Notes: generated by a model from the letters alone, not told the origin. A stretch of 64,000 nucleotides of DNA from Blastocladiella emersonii ATCC 22665 (GCA_025594325.1 JANHCV010000004.1:1798001-1862000); one strand, 5' to 3'. Shown: positions 8,801 through 18,395, numbered from the stretch's first letter. Numbers and translations: made by a program.

Positions 8801-10108
8801 CTCGCGGACGGCCGCGGCGGCCGCGCGCACCGCGTCAGCCTCGCCCGTGATCACGACCTTGTCGGCGTCGGCCGAGGCCGACGAGGACCCGGCAAAGGAC
8901 GGCGGCGGGACGTGGATGCGCACGCCGTACGCGGCCTCGAGCTCGGCGACGCGCGCGCCCTTGGGGCCGAGCAGGAACGGGTAGACGGCGGGCGGCACGA
9001 GCGTCGCGGGCAGCTTGGCGCGCTTGAGGGCGACGTGCTCGCCGACGATCGCCGACAGCTCGGCCTTGGCGAGCTCCAGACCCTTGGCGTCGCCCGTCAG
9101 CTTGACCTCGAGCATCGGCTCGGTCGACGCGTCCTCGAGGGCAAGGTCGGCCTCCTCCTCGGACGACTCGGAGGCGTCGTCGTCGTCGTTCTCGTTCTCC
9201 TCAGTGGTCTCGTCGGAGGTGACGTCGATCTCGGTGGCGGCCTTGGCGGCGGCGACCTTGTCCTCGATGTCGGCGGTCGGGCGGGCAAAGTCGATGCGGA
9301 CCTGGGTGCGCGTCTGGATGCCCTGGATGATCTTGCCGGCGTTGCCAATGACGTTGCCGCGGAGGCGGGCGGGGATGAGGATGGTGGTCGACGTCTGTTT
9401 AGGGGGGAGCAGGCCGGTTAGCGCGTGGATCACGACGAGCAGCACAAATCCAGCAAAACAACGCACCTTGGGCGTCACGGCAGCAACGACCATGCGCTTG
9501 GCGAGGTCGAGGTCGGCGGCGGCGCCGCGCACCGTGAAGGTGATGAGCTGGCCCTGCTTGGACGCGTTTATCTTGGTCTTGGACTTGGACGACACGTACT
9601 TGAGCTCCTGGACGAGCGCGGCGGGCGTGGTCTTGTCCTTGGGCAGCAGCGCGGGCAGCAGCGCCGAGATGGGCAGCGACACGGTGGCCGAGTGCTCCTG
9701 CGGGCCGGCCTTGGTGGCGGCCGCCGCGCGCGCAGCGACCGTGGTCGGCTTGCCCGCGGCGATCGACGGGCGCGACGCCCAGCCGGCGAACATGGAGCGC
9801 GGGGCAGCAGCCGCAGCGGGGGCGGGCCCGCCGAGCGTCGGGAACAGGTCGTCCGAGGCCAGGTCGACGGGCTTGGTCGGGTTGGCCGCCTTCTTGGGCT
9901 TGAGCGAGGGCGACTTGGGCGGGGCGGCGGCCTCGGCGAGGCGCGCGAGCTCGAGCTCGATCTCCAGGTCCAGCTCGAGGTGCGCGGGCACGGCGCCGGG
10001 CAGCGCAGACAGGTCCACGTCGTCGGCGCCCAGGTTGAGCGCGGCGACGCCAGCGGCCGCGGCGTTGGCGGCGGGCGCGTCCGGGTCGGCGTAGGCGAAC
10101 GAGGCCAT
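5885..10108 (-). CDS. SCP160: Vigilin/Scp160-like multi-KH RNA-binding protein
   Basis: The ATG at 10106-10108 (MASFAYADPDAP) is preferred over an upstream in-frame ATG because coding character begins there. One intron, 9395-9466 (GTGCGT...AAACAG, 72 nt), has no stop in frame; removing it gives about 1383 residues. At least eleven KH domains are visible by their GxxG loops in order: GNAG, GPKG, GANG, GVKG, a degenerate GKAA, GEKG, GKGG, GPGG, GRGG, a degenerate GSNP and GRAG. Other segments look like degenerate KH folds, consistent with the 14-15 KH domains of yeast Scp160 and animal vigilin. Family members bind polysomal mRNA at the ER surface and affect translation. The N-terminus is Ala/Lys-rich. 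The gene is divergent from ENP2. Confidence 0.93.
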   Translation of the reverse strand: MASFAYADPDAPAANAAAAGVAALNLGADDVDLSALPGAVPAHLELDLEIELELARLAEAAAPPKSPSLKPKKAANPTKPVDLASDDLFPTLGGPAPAAAAAPRSMFAGWASRPSIAAGKPTTVAARAAAATKAGPQEHSATVSLPISALLPALLPKDKTTPAALVQELKYVSSKSKTKINASKQGQLITFTVRGAAADLDLAKRMVVAAVTPKVRCFAGFVLLVVIHALTGLLPPKQTSTTILIPARLRGNVIGNAGKIIQGIQTRTQVRIDFARPTADIEDKVAAAKAATEIDVTSDETTEENENDDDDASESSEEEADLALEDASTEPMLEVKLTGDAKGLELAKAELSAIVGEHVALKRAKLPATLVPPAVYPFLLGPKGARVAELEAAYGVRIHVPPPSFAGSSSASADADKVVITGEADAVRAAAAAVREAAAEIASGTAALNVDIPKRQHKFVLGANGANLHELMDATGCIVELPAAADTSTTVTVRGPAANLARAFELVMAKAASVVAVDFDLAPYVAGGKSTATAAVLAKYLNARDRPAIKAIEAEAGAQIFFPRAGDAHQHVLEVAGPSKAATDAARALLTAHLTAKGTFFYNAVAVPSELLKHSRVRAAIKKAREELANAAGQGNKALTLDAAYLTDAEFADELTLAVFDPNHGPSSAKKGSTNSVAPTVKAKIAEDIVKAAHQAAEFATEIFTVPAKYHKHLVGVKGAKLNALIAEVAHTPEVPLVVRLGTGPKKATADKAPVALEADQILVRGIKAEVTAAIAKLRAVAEEAKHAEIMGGFTAEFTIPAKHAPHIVGKAAANLNKYKEVIGIEKIDVAQPAQGDAVAKVSLKGTQKAMAAVEAAIRARIVELDDATAQTVKVPNEFHGKIIGEKGKYVKRLEDKYAVRIQFPRQGDAADDQNAITVRGARKGVAGAVAEIVELYEYEKATSFTDTVTVPGTVIASLVGKGGSRIAQLKQLTDVRIDFPHPSGRRSATPDVDEAAAARPATETITLTGTKDQVVLTKQVIREVVSIMNASGLTWASEAVPVPKALHRRLIGPGGSALRAFLAPFNSAPADEKKKPAATSTASEEVKALARTIFGVGESRAAETAAGGVLRADLRVPKSGEDVVVRACDAATLAKVKAALLARVAELQDEVTLVVHLPVAVFPALIGRGGAGARELQDKFKVNVDFEKKTKASDEPIPVPEDRDDLTAAPLGAAYVRGSAAAARAAIDAILAKVPYTKSVSIPASHKRGLLFGSNPKIAAIRALGVTVDMPPKAQVKDDQDETWSLRAEARDKVAAALAELEAYLATPAPAAEASGAAATRGARPGKKGPEVVHTISDIEPRDHRHIIGRAGMTITEIRNATNTRIDVPRAGESGDKHTITIRGAKQADVDEAERMIREAVERANQ
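9395..9466 (-). other. 72-nt in-frame intron of the vigilin gene
   Basis: Bounded by CAAG|GTGCGT and CTAAACAG|ACGTC on minus. It would encode 24 hydrophobic residues (RCFAGFVLLVVIHALTGLL) just before a KH domain, which does not fit the protein. Retention would keep the frame, so a longer isoform with a membrane-like insert is possible. Confidence 0.75.
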
Positions 10109-10703
10109 GGTGTAGTCGCGGGCGCGGGGTAGCGGGGACGGGTGACCGGGGAGGATACTTCGAGCAGCCGTGGGCGGAATTCGGGCGTCGGGTCGGAGGA
10201 TCAGGCGCGCCAAGCGGAGGGGGTTGATGGCGTAGCTGATTGGACGGGACGTCGTGGGGGCGCGCACAGAGCTCGAGCCGACAGGAGGGCGAAGGAGGGG
10301 CGAAGAGGGCGGGGAGCGAAGAGGGGGGCGGGAGGGAGGGGCGAGCGGGCGTGGGGGTCGGCGCGCTCTTGTAGATCACCTCGCCGCGTCCTCTTTGCAT
10401 GTGGGCGTCGGCGGCGCCCTTCCCTTCCGCCCGCGTCTCTCTCTCGCCACGCGAGACGCCCGCGCCAAAACCACCGGGTTCGCGCCGGTTTTGCGTCACG
10501 CCACACTTGCGTGACTGTGGCGTAGTAGGGAGCCCACAGCGACGGGTCACGCCGGACCGGCTGATCGCGGCGCACCGACGCGAGCGCGTTCCTCGCGCAA
10601 CCGACTACGCCACGGCCATCGAGTCAGACGAGCGCGTGAGCGTCACGAAGCACACGAAGACCACGGATTTGCTACGCATCGAGCCCACTGAGCCGCCGCA
10701 ACC
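10109..10703. promoter_or_regulatory. Divergent SCP160/ENP2 intergenic region
   Basis: About 595 nt lie between two start codons on opposite strands, so both promoters must be here. I see purine-rich GGGAGGG runs and an inverted copy of a recurring motif (CGCCACACTTGCG near 10497). No other defined element is visible. Confidence 0.6.
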
Positions 10704-12737
10704 ATGTCGCTGGCGCTCAGCAACCCCAACAACGTCAAGGTGTACCGCGTCGGCGGGTCGGCGCGCAACATCACGCTGCCGAAATGGCTGGCGTCGCAGT
10801 CCAAGTCGACGCTCAAGAACGACCCCGAGTGGCGCAACCGCATCGAGCTGATCCAGGACTTTGAGTTCCCGCAGGCCTCGTACCGCATCAAGCTGACGCG
10901 CGACGGCAAGTACGCCATGGCCACGGGCGTCTACAAGCCGCAGATGCGCGTTTTCGACTTCTCGGAAATGTCCATGAAGTTTGAGCGCCACGCCGACGTC
11001 GAGAACGTCAACTTCACCATCCTGTCCGACGACTGGACCAAGTCGGTCCACCTCCAGGCCGACCGCACCATCGAGTTCCACACCCATTTCGGCCGCCTCT
11101 ACTCGACGCGCATCCCCAAGTTCGGCCGCGACCTCGAGTACTCGTACCCGACCGCCGACCTGCTCGTCGGCGGTGCCACCAACGAGGTGTACCGCCTCAA
11201 CCTCGAGCAGGGCCGCTTCCTCAACCCGCTCGTCACCGACTCGCCCGGCATCAACAAGGTCGAGATCAACCCTGCCAACCAGCTGTGGGCGTTTGGCGGC
11301 GAGGACGGCTGCGTCGAGTTCTGGGACCCGCGCGTCCGCACCCGCATCGCCCGCGTGGACGTGTACCCGTCGCTGCAGGGCCGGTTCCTCGACGACTCGG
11401 ACCTCGACTACGCGGGCAACCCGGTCCGCCCCGAGATCTCGGCCCTCGCCTTCCGCAACGACGGCCTGCACCTCGGCGTCGGCACCTCGACCGGCCACGT
11501 CCTCCTCTACGACCTGCGTACCTCGACCCCGCGCATCGTCAAGGACCACCAGTACGGCACCGAGATCCGCTCGCTGCACTGGCACGACCGCTCCGAGAAC
11601 GTCATCTCCGCCGACAAGAAGATCATTCGCATGTGGAACCGCGACTCGGGCAAGCTCTTCACCTCGATCGAGCCGCCCACCGACATCAACGACGTATGCG
11701 TCGTCCCCGACTCGGGCATGCTGTTTGTCGCCGGCGAGTCGGTCCAGATGCACACGTACCTGGTCCCGGACCTCGGCCCGTCGCCGCGCTTCGCGTCCTT
11801 CCTCGACAACCTCACCGAGGAGATGGCCGAGACCACCGCCACGGTGCTCTACGACAACTACAAGTTCGTCACCCGTAACGACCTGCGCAAGCTCGGCCTC
11901 GAGAAGGTCATTGGCACCCCCGCCGCCAAGGCGTACATGCACGGGTACTTCATCGACCAGCGCCTGTACGAGCGCGCGCGCGTCATCGCCAACCCCTTCG
12001 CCTTCGACGAGTACAAGAAGCAGGCCGTGCGCGAGAAGATCGAGGCCAAGCGCGCGTCCCGCATCGCCTCGGTCGTCCAGGCCAAGAAGGTCAAGGTCAA
12101 CCAGGCCCTCGCCGACAAGCTCGGCGGCACCGAGACCGTCGACGACCGGTTCAAGGCCGTCTTCGAGAACCCCGACTTCCACGTCGACGAGGCCTCGGAC
12201 GCCTTCAAGCTCATCAACCCCTCGGGCAAGTCCACCAAGAAGGTCAAGAAGTCGGACCTCGCCTACGCCGACTCGGACGACGACGACGTGTACCACGCCG
12301 CCCACGCGCGCAAGGCCGCCGGGCTCGCGTCCGGCGACGACGACGGCGCTCGCAGTGGCTCGGACGGCGGCGACGACTCGGGCGACGACGACGACCAGCC
12401 CAAGATCCGCGACGACGAGCCTGTGCCCGCGCCATCAGCCAAGAAGGGCAAGAAGAAGCGCGGCGCCGCCGACGCCGAGGACCGCATCCTGCGGTTCCGT
12501 CCGGCCGCCCCCGCGAAACCCGCGGCCTCCTCGGCCCCCGCAAAACCCGCGGGCCCGTCCATGGCCGAGATCAAGTCGGCCGCCACGCTCCGCCGCAAGC
12601 AGACCTTCGCTGCGCGCGTCGCGACCGAGGTCGACCTGCATACCCCGAACTCGCGGTCGACGGCCGGCGGCATGGAGATGCGGTTCGAGGTGCCCGGCAA
12701 GGGCGGAAAGGACAAGAAGCGGCGGCGAAACGAGTAG
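10704..12737 (+). CDS. ENP2: Enp2/NOL10 ribosome biogenesis WD40 protein
   Basis: Intronless gene of 677 residues, close to the usual size of Enp2 (about 700). The N-terminus MSLALSNPNNVKVYRVGGSA and the following WD40 propeller are typical. Repeats include GGATNEVYRLNLEQGRFL, FGGEDGCVEFWDPR, GVGTSTGHVLLYDLR and SADKKIIRMWNRDSG. The segment RFKAVFENPDFHVDEASDAF, with KLINPSG, is the NUC153 signature after the propeller. The C-terminus is acidic (Ser/Asp stretches around 12270-12420), then Lys-rich, ending KDKKRRRNE, likely nucleolar targeting. Enp2 is a component of the SSU processome needed for early 18S rRNA maturation. The same genome segment also carries SYO1, another ribosome assembly factor. 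Confidence 0.95.
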   Translation: MSLALSNPNNVKVYRVGGSARNITLPKWLASQSKSTLKNDPEWRNRIELIQDFEFPQASYRIKLTRDGKYAMATGVYKPQMRVFDFSEMSMKFERHADVENVNFTILSDDWTKSVHLQADRTIEFHTHFGRLYSTRIPKFGRDLEYSYPTADLLVGGATNEVYRLNLEQGRFLNPLVTDSPGINKVEINPANQLWAFGGEDGCVEFWDPRVRTRIARVDVYPSLQGRFLDDSDLDYAGNPVRPEISALAFRNDGLHLGVGTSTGHVLLYDLRTSTPRIVKDHQYGTEIRSLHWHDRSENVISADKKIIRMWNRDSGKLFTSIEPPTDINDVCVVPDSGMLFVAGESVQMHTYLVPDLGPSPRFASFLDNLTEEMAETTATVLYDNYKFVTRNDLRKLGLEKVIGTPAAKAYMHGYFIDQRLYERARVIANPFAFDEYKKQAVREKIEAKRASRIASVVQAKKVKVNQALADKLGGTETVDDRFKAVFENPDFHVDEASDAFKLINPSGKSTKKVKKSDLAYADSDDDDVYHAAHARKAAGLASGDDDGARSGSDGGDDSGDDDDQPKIRDDEPVPAPSAKKGKKKRGAADAEDRILRFRPAAPAKPAASSAPAKPAGPSMAEIKSAATLRRKQTFAARVATEVDLHTPNSRSTAGGMEMRFEVPGKGGKDKKRRRNE

Positions 12738-13328
12738 GCCCGCGGCCGTGTAGATATTCTCTCAAAAGCTATAAATTAGGTAACCTGTGCAAATCTCGCG
12801 TGGTTCGGGTGAGCGGATTGGAGCGGAGTGGCGCAGCGCGAGCGAAGTGTGGCGCAACGCGTCCACCATCAGGTTGGCGATCGGCTTCGACTTGAGCTCG
12901 TTGCGTGCACGCTCGCTTGCCTCGACAAGCATGGGGAAGCCGTACGGCGCGGACGGCGACATGACAAGCGACACCACGACATCCAGCAGCGTCACTGGCG
13001 ACGTCAGTGCTTCACAAGGTCGCCAAACGAGCGCGGATGGTCGCGCTTGCACGCTCGCACGGATGACAGACTTTCATCGGTCGGCCGAGTCACTTTCGTT
13101 GAGGACTTGGCTGCTGTACCGCGATGGTCGTTGGCAGGGAAGACTTGACGCGCATCCGCGTGGATACTGTCGCCACCGGCGAGCCCAACGAGTGCAATCG
13201 CTTCGTAGCCAAGGACGCCGGTTGCCACTACTTGCCACCAAGCAATGTATTTAAGACTTGCCCTCCACTACGCGATGGGTATGCTCGCTTGCTCAACAAC
13301 AAGATTGGCGCTCGTTCTGGAGACCCCA
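12738..13328. other. Intergenic, gene-poor
   Basis: After the ENP2 stop an AT-rich stretch (AAAAGCTATAAATTAGG) may hold the 3' end signal. The rest shows mixed codon character in all frames and one copy of the GTGTGGCGCA motif at 12843-12863. No gene is supported. Confidence 0.5.
12843..12863 (+). repeat. Recurring intergenic motif, copy 1
   Basis: CGAAGTGTGGCGCAACGCGT; core AAGTGTGGCGCANCGCG, shared with copies at 14146, 17020 and 26609. Confidence 0.6.
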
Positions 13329-13601
13329 TCAGAGACCGTGGTTTTTCCTTGCCTCGGCCAAGAGCGCGCGTGTGTGTTCAAGCACCTCCATGTTCTTTGC
13401 CAGTTGCTTCTGAATCTCCGCGACCTGCTGCTGGAAACTTTCTTCCCGGTGCAGCTTTTTTGCCTCTGAAATTGTCCGTGATGGCCGGTGTGGGGCCAAC
13501 GGAGCGTGGTTCACGACGCCCTGCAAGCACGCTTTGAGCTGGTCGAGTTGCGTTGAACTGAACGTCGGGGCGGTAGTCCGGCACTGCATCAGTCGTTCCA
13601 C
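13329..13601 (-). CDS. Possible small coiled-coil protein
   Basis: Ninety codons from MERLMQCRTTAPTF to EARKNHGL. The C-terminal half is a convincing heptad-like helix (EAKKLHREESFQQQVAEIQK, NMEVLEHTRALLAEA). Codon use is less GC-biased than in neighbouring genes, so it may be a remnant, an acquired piece or chance. No family is recognised. It stands alone within a 2.3 kb gene-poor stretch. Confidence 0.35.
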   Translation of the reverse strand: MERLMQCRTTAPTFSSTQLDQLKACLQGVVNHAPLAPHRPSRTISEAKKLHREESFQQQVAEIQKQLAKNMEVLEHTRALLAEARKNHGL

Positions 13602-13738
13602 GTCAGCCTGCAGCGTACGCGGCGGGCGAGCGTTGGCGTGGAACCCTCGCGAGACGACGGTACATGTTTTTTGACAGGGAGGAGCGGGAGTAACTTGAGC
13701 GAGAATATTTAGTCGTTAGGCGTGCGTGTGAGCGTAGG

Positions 13739-13786
13739 TAGTTCACTCCTCGAGGTGTCATGTAGTTCACTCCTCGACGTGTCATG
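13739..13786. repeat. Two tandem 24-nt repeats
   Basis: TAGTTCACTCCTCGAGGTGT plus CATG at 13739-13762 is repeated at 13763-13786 with one change (G to C). Confidence 0.95.
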
Positions 13787-15082
13787 AGTGTGGGTTAGCG
13801 AGACAGGCAGGCCTACGCAGGGCGAGACAGACTTTATAACGTGCATGTTCTCAGCCCCTGAACAAGACGAATGCGCGGTTGTAGTCGGTTCATTTCCTTG
13901 ACTGTGCACGGGGCGAAAGGACGTGACAGATCACTGGACGCATCACGCGAGTGCATCAAGCGACCCACGAGTTTCTAGCCTCGCACATGCACTCACACCT
14001 TGGAGCGTGATTGACCTCAGTAACTGGCGTACCCGCTGATTTTCCAGCGAACAGTGAGAGTACGGCCACCTATTTGCCTTGCACGAGGGCGGGAAGCAGG
14101 CACAGCGGGGTCGATCCGGTCCAGCGTTTCGGGCGGCAGCGCACCGCAAGCTGTGGCGCAACGCGACTACAGGTGCCAGGTTCGTCGTTCCGAACCGAGC
14201 GACCTGTTCGCACGCACGTGCACTTGCATCGCGGAGCACAAACTGGACCAACGGACTGAACACGTTCCTCAGCCAGCATGTGCTAGCAACTTCGACTCCT
14301 TGGTCACGCCATGACGCGGAACGTTTAGGGTAAGAACCTCAGCAAGTTAACACGAGCTTACGCGATAGCGGCTTGCGAGCACGTCGGGCCTCACGTTCGA
14401 CACGTTGATGAGCGAAGTGATGGGCAGCGCGCGGGCGAGCGTGTTGCGTGATCGCGACTACGGCACCGAGTGGAGTCACGGCAACGGGAGCGCCCGGATC
14501 ACGGTTTCGATCAAATCGCATTTCTGGTGCTCTCGACCTGATAGAACCACGTCACGCGAACGATTTCTCCAGCAGTACGACACCGAGCCTCATTCCTGAC
14601 CAAGCAAGTCAACGCGCAACGCTGCGCACTGGCGTAGCAGCGCCTCACGCCGCGGCCCCGGTGAGGCGCTGGGTCCCGCGTTACGCAAGCACAAGCTGGG
14701 CAGGTGCGAACAATAGCTCGCTACTCGGAAAATATCTTCGACACCATGAACCTGGGACGTGTATCAGGTGCGAAAACAGCCCGCGCGGGCAACAGTGGCG
14801 TAAAAGCCGCTGAAACGCTGAGCCGTGCACGCGCGACCCCACCCGTCTCAGCACGTCCCTGTACTCGCGCGCGTGCATCGATCGTATGCCTGCCTGCGTG
14901 CGTGAGCAGCGCGTTGTTCCGATGTCGCAAGGAACCATGCGGCCGGACGATAAAAGGGCGGCGTGCCCCCCACACGCCGGACTGGTTCCTTGTCCAACGC
15001 CGTAGAGAGCTGGTCTCGCCCAGACTCGTAGATCGATAGTCTCGCCATCCATCCACCCATCCCTGCATCGTAGACCGTAGAC
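13787..15082. other. Intergenic, gene-poor, contains the promoter of the secreted protein gene
   Basis: No convincing open frame. One copy of the recurring GTGGCGCAACGCG motif lies at 14146-14167. The last 100 nt contain ATAAAAGGGCG (about 14950-14960), a plausible TATA-type element about 120 nt before the ATG at 15083. Confidence 0.5.
14146..14167 (+). repeat. Recurring intergenic motif, copy 2
   Basis: GCAAGCTGTGGCGCAACGCG, one inserted/changed base relative to copy 1. Confidence 0.55.
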
Positions 15083-16922
15083 ATGGTCGCCACACCTACC
15101 CTCTCGATCGCCCTGGCGGCTACCGCCACTCTTGCGCTGCTCGCGGCCTCGGCCGACTCGGCCACCGCTGGCCCGTCGAGCAACGCCCGCCACGTCCCGC
15201 TGAGCATCCCCGACGACGAGTACCTCGTCAAGCGCGCAAACCCCGCCGACGACGACTTTGTGCTGCGCGCTGGTCCGGTACGATCTCTCTTTCGGCCCAC
15301 CCGCCTTGGCAAGGCCGATTCGCTCATAACACTCCCGTCGCACATCGTAGAACGGCGAGTACATGGGCGGTTCGCGCGGCGCCAAGCAGGCCAAGCCCGT
15401 GCCCATGGACCCGCTCCCGGTCCCGCGCACCAGCTTCGCGCCCGTCATGAACGTCAAGACGGCGTTCGCGGCCACGGTGCCCGAGCACGAGGGCGTGTTC
15501 GGCAAGCCCGCCGTCATGGTCGCCAAGTGCGACCTCAACACCAAGATGCCCACCATCAACCTCGACAACTACGTCCAGATCACGGGCGTGTCGTGCGCGG
15601 CCGACGCCGTCACGCTGACGTTCGACAATGCGGCCACGGCGGCCTCGGCGAGCGCCGAGTGGGCCAAGGCCAGCGGCAACTGGGCGGTGCTCGTCGGCAG
15701 CTCGTGGAAGTGCGACGGCAAGGACGAGATCGCCGCGCGCCAGGTCACGGCGGCGCCCAAGACGGCCGACGGCGGCAAGGTCGTGCTCACGACCAAGAAG
15801 GTGGCCACCGAGGAGGTGATCGCGACCTTCGACCTCAAGGTGACGCAGCACGATCTCGGCGAGGTGCAGGCCGCGGCGGCTGCCGCGGGCGGGCTCGTCG
15901 CGCGCGACGTGTCGAACCACGTCAGCTGGGACCTCAACATCAACTGGGACAAGAAGAAGCGCAAGCCGATCAAGCCGTTTATTTCGCTGCTCAACTCGTC
16001 CAACGCCGAGCTCGGTGCCGACATCTCGGTCCACGGTCGCGCGACGTTCAGTCTCGAGGCCAAGGGCAGCCTGTTCTCGCTCGAGTCGTACCGCGTCGCG
16101 CTCGAGGGCGACATTGCCGGCAACCTCGACCTGTTCCTGCGCGTGTACAAGGAGCACAAGGCCGAGCTCTTCTCGGTCGAGGTGTTCGTCCTGCCGCTGA
16201 CCCCGTTCTACATTCCCGGCATCTTATCCATGTCGCCCGAGCTGCGCCTCAAGGCGGCCGCCACGTACGAGCTCGCCGCGTCCATGAAGCTGTCGGCCGG
16301 CCTCGAGCTCAACTACCCGTTCGTGTGGAGCGTCGAGTCCAAGACGGGTCTGTTCGGCACGCCCATCGCCAAGGCTGAGGGCACCGTCAAGGTCACGCCG
16401 CACCCGCCGACGCTCTCGGGCGAGGTGAGCGCGCGTGTAGCGGCGCACATCATCCCCGCGGTCGGCGTCGGGCTGCGCATCTGGAAGATCCCCGTGTTCG
16501 ATTTGGCTCTGGAACTCGACTCGTCCATGGGCATGGCATTCTCTGCTAAGGCCAAGGCCGTGACCCCCATCAAGTCGGAGCTCGCGGGCGAGATCAACGT
16601 CGATGTCAGCCACGAGCACTCGCTCGACTTCCACATCCGCTCGGTCGTCGGCAACAAGGCGTTCCACATCTGGGGCACAGGCAAGCTGCCGCTGCCCGCG
16701 CTCAGCTTCAAGGTCGCCGGCTCGACCAAGCAGATCGGCGACGGCAAGGCTGACGCGCCCAAGGCCCCGGCCAAGCCCGACAAGACCGTCGTCCCGATCT
16801 GGGACGCCATCGCCCCCGCGCTCCCGACCCTCGTCCCCTCGCCCATCCCGACCGTCATCCCGCTGCCAGGCACTGGCTCGGACGGCCCGATTATGCGCAT
16901 CCCCCGCAAGCCCGCGGCCTGA
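15083..16922 (+). CDS. Secreted beta-rich protein of unknown function
   Basis: Two exons, 15083-15277 and 15351-16922, with a 73-nt GTACGA...GTAG intron, give 588 residues. The N-terminus (MVATPTLSIALAATATLALL, then AASADSATA) is a clear signal peptide. It is followed by a short propeptide-like stretch ending YLVKR, a Kex2-type site. The mature part is rich in alternating hydrophobic/polar strands: SWDLNINWDKKKRKP, GADISVHGRATFSLEAKGS, LDLFLRVYKEHKAELFSVEV and PELRLKAAATYELAASMKL. Only a few cysteines are present. It resembles uncharacterised fungal extracellular beta-sandwich proteins, but I cannot name a family. A Pro-rich C-terminus follows; no strong GPI signal is seen. A TATA-like sequence precedes it. 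Confidence 0.8.
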
Positions 16923-17185
16923 TTGAATCGAGTGTCATTTGATCTAAATAGTAGTTTGTTTTCATGTTTAATCCCTCCGCCTCGTGTGCACGGTGTGAGG
17001 ACGCGTTTGCTTCGCCGCGGCAAGTGTGGCGCATCGCGTCTCGCACCGCGCACGTGATTGATCAAAAATGTCTCCGCTCTTGATTTGTCTCGCAGGCTCG
17101 CCGCCTCCACTCGCCTGAAAATGATTCCACGTCCTCTCTTCCCTCCGCATGCCAGAGCTTTATCACTGAACTTGATGCAACGCAA
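16923..17185. other. Short intergenic with a recurring motif copy
   Basis: AT-rich immediately after the stop, then CAAGTGTGGCGCATCGCGTC at 17021-17040, a copy of a motif found in three other intergenic regions. Confidence 0.6.
17020..17040 (+). repeat. Recurring intergenic motif, copy 3
   Basis: GCAAGTGTGGCGCATCGCGT; same core as copy 1. Confidence 0.6.
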
Positions 17186-18257
17186 ATGAAAAACTACGCT
17201 TCAACGGATACTAGCCGCAACGCGGGCGACCGCGACGAGGAGGGTCGGGCGGTCCAGGCGCTGCAGGAGACGGTCGCCCTGCTCCTCAACTCGGTCTCGA
17301 CGCTGCACTCGACCGTTGTGGCGCAGAACAAGCGGATCGAGCACCTCGAGGGCCTCGTCCGCGCCGGTTCCTTTACTCCGAGCAAGGTCGGCCCCGTTCC
17401 ACCGCCAGCCGTTCCTGCGCCTGTCCCGCCGCAGCCGAGCCCAAAATCGACGCGGTCCAGCCCGGCTCGGCCATCGTCGGGCGAGCATCTCGCACCGCCG
17501 CAGCCGCCGCGGTTCCCGCTGCTCGCACAACCCCCGGTGCACCAGTACCCGGTGCCCGCGGCAGCGAAGGTGCCGCAGTTCCCGCCGCCCATCCCATCCC
17601 AAGTGCCGGGCGGCCCGCCCTTCACGGCCCGTGCTTTCGCAGCGGGCGGGACCCCGTGGCCCGGCTCGCCCACGCACCCAAACCATGTGCTGCCTCAACC
17701 GCACGCTCTTCCGCCTGGGCCCGCGCCACCGCTCGCGTCCGGCGTTCACGCCGGCAACGGCGCGTCGTACCACCTCGAGGACGATGCGACTCCGTACAGC
17801 TCGTACGGCGACTTGAGTGTGGCCTCGACCTCGTCCGCGGCGTCCTACGGCTTTGCCGCGGCCCCACCCCGCGTCATCACGTTCTTCGTCCGTTCGCCGC
17901 TGCCGGTGGCGGATCCATGTACGCGTCGCTCATTTCTTCCTCCGCTGACACGGACGTGCTGACCCTGCTCTCGTTTCAGGGATCCGCTGCACGTGCGACC
18001 GGTACCAGCCGTTCGCGGCCTTTGCAACCTCGTTTGCTGCGACCCTGGGCGTGCCGCACGACTGGCTGGTGTTTGTCTTTGGACCACGGTCGATTGGGGC
18101 GGCGACGCTCGCCGGGTCGCCCATGACGTTCGCCGACGTACGTCGATCGCTGCTCCTCGCCCGTGTCCTCGATCGCTCACCGAACTCGCTTGTGTAGCTA
18201 GGGATCACGGACCAGAGCCAGATCGAGGCGCTCCTGAAGCCCGCGCACCGGTCGTGA
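17186..18257 (+). CDS. Coiled-coil protein with C-terminal SUMO-like (Rad60-SLD type) domain
   Basis: Exons 17186-17918, 17980-18137 and 18198-18257 (introns of 61 and 60 nt) give 316 residues. The N-terminus has a short coiled coil (QALQETVALLLNSVSTLHST, RIEHLEGLVRAG). It is followed by about 130 residues of Pro/Ala-rich linker. The C-terminus reads ITFFVRSPLPVADPWIRC, then YQPFAAFATSFAATLGVP, WLVFVFGPRSIGAATLAGSP and MTFADLGITDQSQIEALLKP. The order strand, strand, helix, F-x-FGP strand, 'TPxDLGI-D-x-IE' ending matches the ubiquitin/SUMO beta-grasp as in Rad60/NIP45 SUMO-like domains. There is no terminal Gly-Gly, so it is a built-in domain rather than a conjugated modifier. A role in SUMO-linked scaffolding is inferred only. 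Confidence 0.65.
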
Positions 18258-18395
18258 GTGGGCCAACGACGCAACGGTATCCGAGGGGGTTGCGAGTCGG
18301 TACATTAAACTCGCTTGTTGCTATAATCACCGTTGCATTTGACCTGCGATCACGATTCCCATCAAGTATGATCATCGTCATCGTCATCGTCATCG
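18258..18395. repeat. Short convergent intergenic with CATCGT hexamer repeat
   Basis: The two genes converge here. About four CATCGT units (about 18371-18395) directly follow the stop of the minus gene and continue its acidic-tail codons in pattern. The open frame may once have been longer. Confidence 0.7.

Noticed and set aside
5819-9421. 1200-codon plus-strand open frame
   Set aside because: It is antisense to the KH-domain gene; GC-rich codons leave few stops on the opposite strand. The product is Arg/Gly/Asp/Val noise.
10605-12305. 566-codon minus-strand open frame
   Set aside because: Antisense of ENP2 with the same GC-rich artefact.
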